A stretch of 6,277 nucleotides of DNA from Candidatus Saccharimonadota bacterium. GTDB lineage: Bacteria; Patescibacteriota; Saccharimonadia; Saccharimonadales; SZUA-47. The translations under genes were made by a program, and so were the position numbers. Positions 4,692 through 6,277 of this stretch are shown here, piece by piece. Under the pieces are notes generated by a model, which saw only the letters and a list, made by a program, of their open reading frames with translations, made no database searches and was not told the DNA's origin. The DNA lies in assembly GCA_003231925.1 (NCBI GenBank), contig QIKK01000073.1:1-6277 (forward strand), in the 5' to 3' direction. The number at the start of each line of letters is the position of its first letter. Positions within the stretch are counted from its first letter, which is position 1.

Positions 4692-4720
4692 AGTATACCC
4701 CCTAGGGGTATGCAAGTCAA
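4692..4720 (-). promoter_or_regulatory. Promoter with CsoR/CstR-type operator in its spacer
   Basis: Minus strand: -35 TTGACT (4715-4720), 17-bp spacer, -10 TATACT (4692-4697). The spacer is filled by the palindrome ATACCCCCTAGGGGTAT (4695-4711, read on plus), arms ATACCCC and GGGGTAT. G/C runs bounded by ATA/TAT are the hallmark of operators of the CsoR family (Cu(I)-sensing CsoR, persulfide-sensing CstR). A repressor here would block RNA polymerase. The 17-bp spacer argues against a MerR/CueR activator, which uses 19-20 bp. The -10 ends 9 bases before the ATG, so the transcript should be leaderless or nearly so. Confidence 0.75.
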
Positions 4721-4757
4721 TTCTTTGTGGAGGTTCATACGCGTTCCAAAAAAGTTC

Positions 4758-4775
4758 CCAAAAAGGTGAGACCTT
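4758..4775 (-). terminator. Mini-hairpin terminator of the 4970-5797 gene
   Basis: On the minus strand AAGGT-CTC-ACCTT (4775-4763) is followed by TTT (the T run spans 4765-4761 with the stem end). It lies downstream of the 275-aa gene and upstream of the DUF302 promoter, so it would insulate the two. The hairpin is also terminator-like on the plus strand (tail ATATTT). Confidence 0.5.
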
Positions 4776-4824
4776 ATATTTCATCAATGAGTTCCCTTAT
4801 ATTTCAGGTGAGACCTTATATTTC
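4764..4824 (+). repeat. Direct repeat of a 19-mer with GGTGAGACC hairpin
   Basis: AGGTGAGACCTTATATTTC occurs at 4764-4782 and at 4806-4824, 42 bp apart. Its last 11 bases also occur at 4795-4805. The core AAGGT-GAG-ACCTT recurs inverted at 6009-6021, on the other side of the 275-aa gene. The copies behave as short hairpins with T-rich flanks. Confidence 0.8.
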
Positions 4825-4969
4825 TTCATGGTTCTTGAGCTAAAACTTACCAACGAGACAAATGTACTTAAACTCCAGGCGAAATCGACAGAAACGCGGA
4901 AGCAGATTGGTGGCTGGAGAAAATCCTTAGCCTAAACCCCAAAAATCCAAGAACAAAAGATCAGAAATC

Positions 4970-5797
4970 CTAAGTCTCAAGGGATTCAGGAACCCTCACC
5001 AGGCGCTGCACACCAACGGTGCCCCACGAAACGTCAACGTCGGAGAAGCTGAAGAACAACCGGCCAGCGCGACGACGCACGCGCGGAACGCGGCGGTCAA
5101 AGGCGCCAAACGGCGTATCTGGATAATGAACTAGCCTAGCAACACCAGCTCGTTGGTCTTGACCTTTGACACGTAAGATGGCTGCATCTGTCATGATGTG
5201 TCCAAGTGTAGCACTGATAAGATTAATATCTTGTTCGGGGGCTACTGCTCGCTCTGCTTCTAACGCAGCTCTTTGCTGGTCGACATTCTGTTCTGTATAG
5301 ACTAAACCTTCAGTGTAGGCAGGTTTATTAGTGCTTGGATCTGTTTCATCGCCAAGCAAGACAGCAATGTCCCACATATACTTGAGTGATCTGAATTGAT
5401 TACTTTGTTTGTTATTGTCATGTATAACACCGGTATCACCACCAGAGTATGGGTTATCACTACCATCTGCTTGACCATATAGCCTACTCCATACATGACC
5501 CTCGCTGTGAGCATCTGGGTCAAAAGAGTGAATGCTGCGAGCAATACCAATGCCCTGTTTGCCACCAATAGTTCTAGAAACAACAAGCGTATCGTTTGCT
5601 CCACTGTCTGCGCGGTCAATAAGCCAAGCACTCAAAGCTGGATTAGTTGCAATCCGAGCCTCAACCTCTTCAAGAGCCGGTACACCATCAGCTTCGGGTT
5701 GATAACCTAAATCACCTAAAGCTGCCAGGGATGCTTCGTAATCTTCTGCTATATCTATTTCATGTCTTGGGGCTGGTATTTCTCTTACTACTGCCAT
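4970..5797 (-). CDS. Hypothetical protein, 275 aa, GC-rich 3' end
   Basis: The ATG at 5795-5797 has AGGA at 5804-5807 and a TATAAT further up; the stop is TAG. No signal peptide or membrane span is seen, so it is probably cytoplasmic. Residues 1-60 are acidic and Ala/Glu-rich (EIDIAEDYEASLAALGDLGY). Residues 70-150 hold small-residue motifs (VVSRTIGGKQGIGIARSIHSFD, GGDTGVIHDNNKQSNQF). Residues 170-210 are helical. Residues 229-272 are Arg-rich then beta-like (RRVPRVRRRAGRLFF, DVSWGTVGVQRLVRV). There are no Cys. I recognise no family; the many Asp and His would allow a hydrolase, but nothing proves it. By hand count GC is about 38% at 5401-5460, 50% at 5221-5280, and 62-68% at 4981-5100, where Arg codons turn to CGC/CGT. 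The frame stays open throughout, so it may be a fusion or a gene that gained a foreign 3' end. Confidence 0.75.
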   Translation of the reverse strand: MAVVREIPAPRHEIDIAEDYEASLAALGDLGYQPEADGVPALEEVEARIATNPALSAWLIDRADSGANDTLVVSRTIGGKQGIGIARSIHSFDPDAHSEGHVWSRLYGQADGSDNPYSGGDTGVIHDNNKQSNQFRSLKYMWDIAVLLGDETDPSTNKPAYTEGLVYTEQNVDQQRAALEAERAVAPEQDINLISATLGHIMTDAAILRVKGQDQRAGVARLVHYPDTPFGAFDRRVPRVRRRAGRLFFSFSDVDVSWGTVGVQRLVRVPESLET

Positions 5798-5865
5798 AAT
5801 TTATCCTGCTAATTTCTCTCTCTCCACCAATAGTATTGAACTTAAAATCATACTGTACTGATCTT

Positions 5866-5891
5866 ATTATAAAAAGAAAGCTATAAATAGC
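5866..5891 (-). promoter_or_regulatory. Promoter region of the 275-aa gene
   Basis: A perfect TATAAT on the minus strand (5866-5871) lies about 70 bp before the ATG. No good -35 is seen at 16-18 bp; instead the inverted repeat GCTAT-TT-ATAGC (5880-5891) occupies that place and could be an operator. Confidence 0.5.
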
Positions 5892-5897
5892 CCTCGA

Positions 5898-6004
5898 ATG
5901 CATATATTGTATCAGGAATGTTGTGCTTGTACAAGGGGTCTCTTGGGGTGGGGGTTAGCGTACAGCATTAATCAGACAATGTTGAGTCCCTACTCATATA
6001 TGCC
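5898..6004. other. Non-coding stretch with palindrome and G runs
   Basis: No gene is visible. There is a perfect palindrome CTTGTACAAG (5926-5935) and, running out of it, GGGG-N6-GGGG-N-GGGGG (5935-5954), an isolated G-rich patch in AT-rich DNA. With only three G runs a standard quadruplex would need a split of the last run or a partner strand. Confidence 0.4.
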
Positions 6005-6023
6005 AAAAAAGGTCTCACCTTTT
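6005..6023 (-). terminator. Mini-hairpin terminator (inverted copy of the repeat)
   Basis: On the minus strand AAAAGGT-GAG-ACCTTTT pairs over 7 bp and runs into TT, a compact terminator for a transcript entering from the right. The core is the same GGTGAGACC as at 4764 and 4806, in the opposite orientation. A further half-site AAGGTG follows at 6024-6029, making CACCTT-TT-AAGGTG a second overlapping palindrome. Confidence 0.6.
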
Positions 6024-6051
6024 AAGGTGTTATTTTGGGTTATATGATAAC

Positions 6052-6174
6052 ATGCGGGTGAAGACTCGCACACGGTACCAGTATGGTAGAGAGCTTTGGC
6101 TCTTGACCGTGATGGGCACGGGCAAGAGGGCCAACTCTCGACGTTTTTTGATTTTCGATGAGGTCGAGAATTAG
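6052..6174 (+). CDS. Possible 40-aa basic ORF through a structured RNA
   Basis: ATG at 6052 follows a -10-like TATGAT (6043-6048) by only three bases, and the frame ends at TAG 6172-6174. The product begins MRVKTRTRYQYGRELWLL, then TVMGTGKRANSRRFLIFDEVEN; it is Arg-rich with a short hydrophobic run. There is no Shine-Dalgarno, and the -10 is too close for the first ATG to be transcribed from it. Much of the frame is occupied by hairpin arms, so it may be incidental. An 85-codon frame on the opposite strand (5990-6247) covers the same hairpins and is probably spurious. Confidence 0.2.
   Translation: MRVKTRTRYQYGRELWLLTVMGTGKRANSRRFLIFDEVEN
6054..6169 (+). ncRNA. Structured element with 20-bp bulged hairpin and T6 run
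   Basis: A small hairpin GCGGGT-GAAG-ACTCGC (6054-6069) precedes a long one: 6089-6111 pairs with 6117-6139 over four 5-bp blocks (GAGAG/CTCTC, TTGGC/GCCAA, TCTTG/CAAGA, CCGTG/CACGG), with a CT bulge, a GG bulge, one A-G mismatch and an ATGGG loop. Six T follow at 6144-6149, four bases after the stem, as in an intrinsic terminator. Other foldings compete: CACGG 6071-6075 with CCGTG 6107-6111 makes a three-way junction, and TCTCGAC 6136-6142 can pair with GTCGAGA 6163-6169. No known RNA family is recognised. No coding gene precedes it on the plus strand, so if it is a terminator, its transcript is itself non-coding. Confidence 0.4.
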
Positions 6175-6182
6175 AGTCTCCT

Positions 6183-6231
6183 GCACCAATCAAAAAACCC
6201 AGGATAAAACCCGAACTTCTTTGATTGGTGC
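6183..6231. repeat. 12-bp perfect inverted repeat
   Basis: GCACCAATCAAA (6183-6194) is the exact reverse complement of TTTGATTGGTGC (6220-6231), with a 25-nt loop that contains AACCC twice. AATCAAAAAAC inside the left arm also matches GTTTTTTGATT at 6143-6153 as an 11-bp inverted repeat, so the left arm has two possible partners. It could be a transposon-type end hairpin or part of an RNA switch; the window ends too soon to tell. Confidence 0.6.
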
Positions 6232-6277
6232 GGGGTAGTTGACTCAATTCAAACAGTTGCTAACGATAATATCAGCG

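Noticed and set aside
4683..4787. The 35-codon upstream extension of the DUF302 frame.
   Set aside because: It runs through the promoter, the palindromic operator and the GGTGAGACC repeat, and DUF302 similarity starts at the downstream ATG.
4654..4935. A 93-codon plus-strand ORF containing GETLYF twice.
   Set aside because: The repeated peptide is just the translated terminator repeat, the first part is antisense to the DUF302 start and promoter, and the last 35 codons have no proper ribosome binding site.
5302..5631. A 109-codon minus-strand ORF and a 71-codon plus-strand ORF (5495-5710).
   Set aside because: Both are other-frame shadows of the 275-aa gene, which has its own Shine-Dalgarno and promoter.
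4768..6016. GAGACC/GGTCTC sites suggesting a type IIS cloning scar.
   Set aside because: They are part of a longer natural-looking hairpin repeat with AT-rich flanks; no vector or linker sequence is visible.
5990..6247. An 85-codon minus-strand ORF (GAGDSNSRP...).
   Set aside because: It crosses the terminator repeat, the long hairpin and the 12-bp inverted repeat; its peptide resembles the spurious translations often seen over structured RNA genes.
1..6277. A CRISPR array, integron attC or insertion-sequence transposase.
   Set aside because: No regularly spaced repeats, no GTTRRRY/RYYYAAC pair at the hairpins and no transposase or recombinase motifs are visible in any frame.

Overview
The window looks like AT-rich chromosomal DNA from a small-genome bacterium, most plausibly a Patescibacteria/CPR lineage such as Saccharibacteria. 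The grounds are compact AT-rich genes, several short membrane-anchored proteins with no obvious family, a cupredoxin with a Y-H-N-H end, a CCA-encoding tRNA, and only TAA or TAG as stops. The taxonomic call is an inference; no marker gene is present.

Left end (1-1493): mostly RNA and non-coding DNA. Three back-to-back stem-loops fill 2-83. A complete tRNA-Phe(GAA) lies on the minus strand at 137-212 with its own terminator. Upstream of it is a broken second copy: the 5' tRNA half and promoter box of a Phe-like tRNA, a perfect 16-bp hairpin, and a displaced 11-nt anticodon-arm match. About 700 bp of sparse DNA follows, holding a weak 52-55 aa ORF next to a good terminator (minus strand) and two DnaA-box-like 9-mers. 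A 24-aa basic peptide gene with a consensus promoter and Shine-Dalgarno (plus strand) comes next. A 217-nt region whose ends can pair over 28 nt (25 pairs) sits just below a perfect -10 box on the minus strand and is a candidate non-coding RNA gene.

Middle (1494-3539): a thioredoxin-reductase/AhpF-like gene on the minus strand has lost its N-terminal FAD-binding part and its second redox cysteine, so I call it a pseudogene. Diverging from it is a two-gene plus-strand operon coupled by a one-base TAATG overlap. It encodes two single-span membrane proteins with coiled-coil or helical outer parts and no recognised family.

Right-middle (3584-4824): two minus-strand genes, a DUF302 protein and a membrane-anchored cupredoxin. 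The DUF302 promoter carries a CsoR/CstR-type palindrome between its -35 and -10 boxes, and its mRNA should be nearly leaderless. The cupredoxin has an extended -10 promoter, and its leader holds a nested dyad. Together they suggest a small metal (copper) or reactive-sulfur response unit outside the cytoplasm.

Right end (4825-6277): a 275-aa minus-strand gene of unknown function whose 3' end is far richer in GC than its 5' end. It is bracketed by copies of a GGTGAGACC mini-hairpin that works as a terminator. The last 230 bp contain a 20-bp bulged hairpin followed by six T, a possible 40-aa ORF running through it, and a 12-bp inverted repeat; several of these helices are mutually exclusive.
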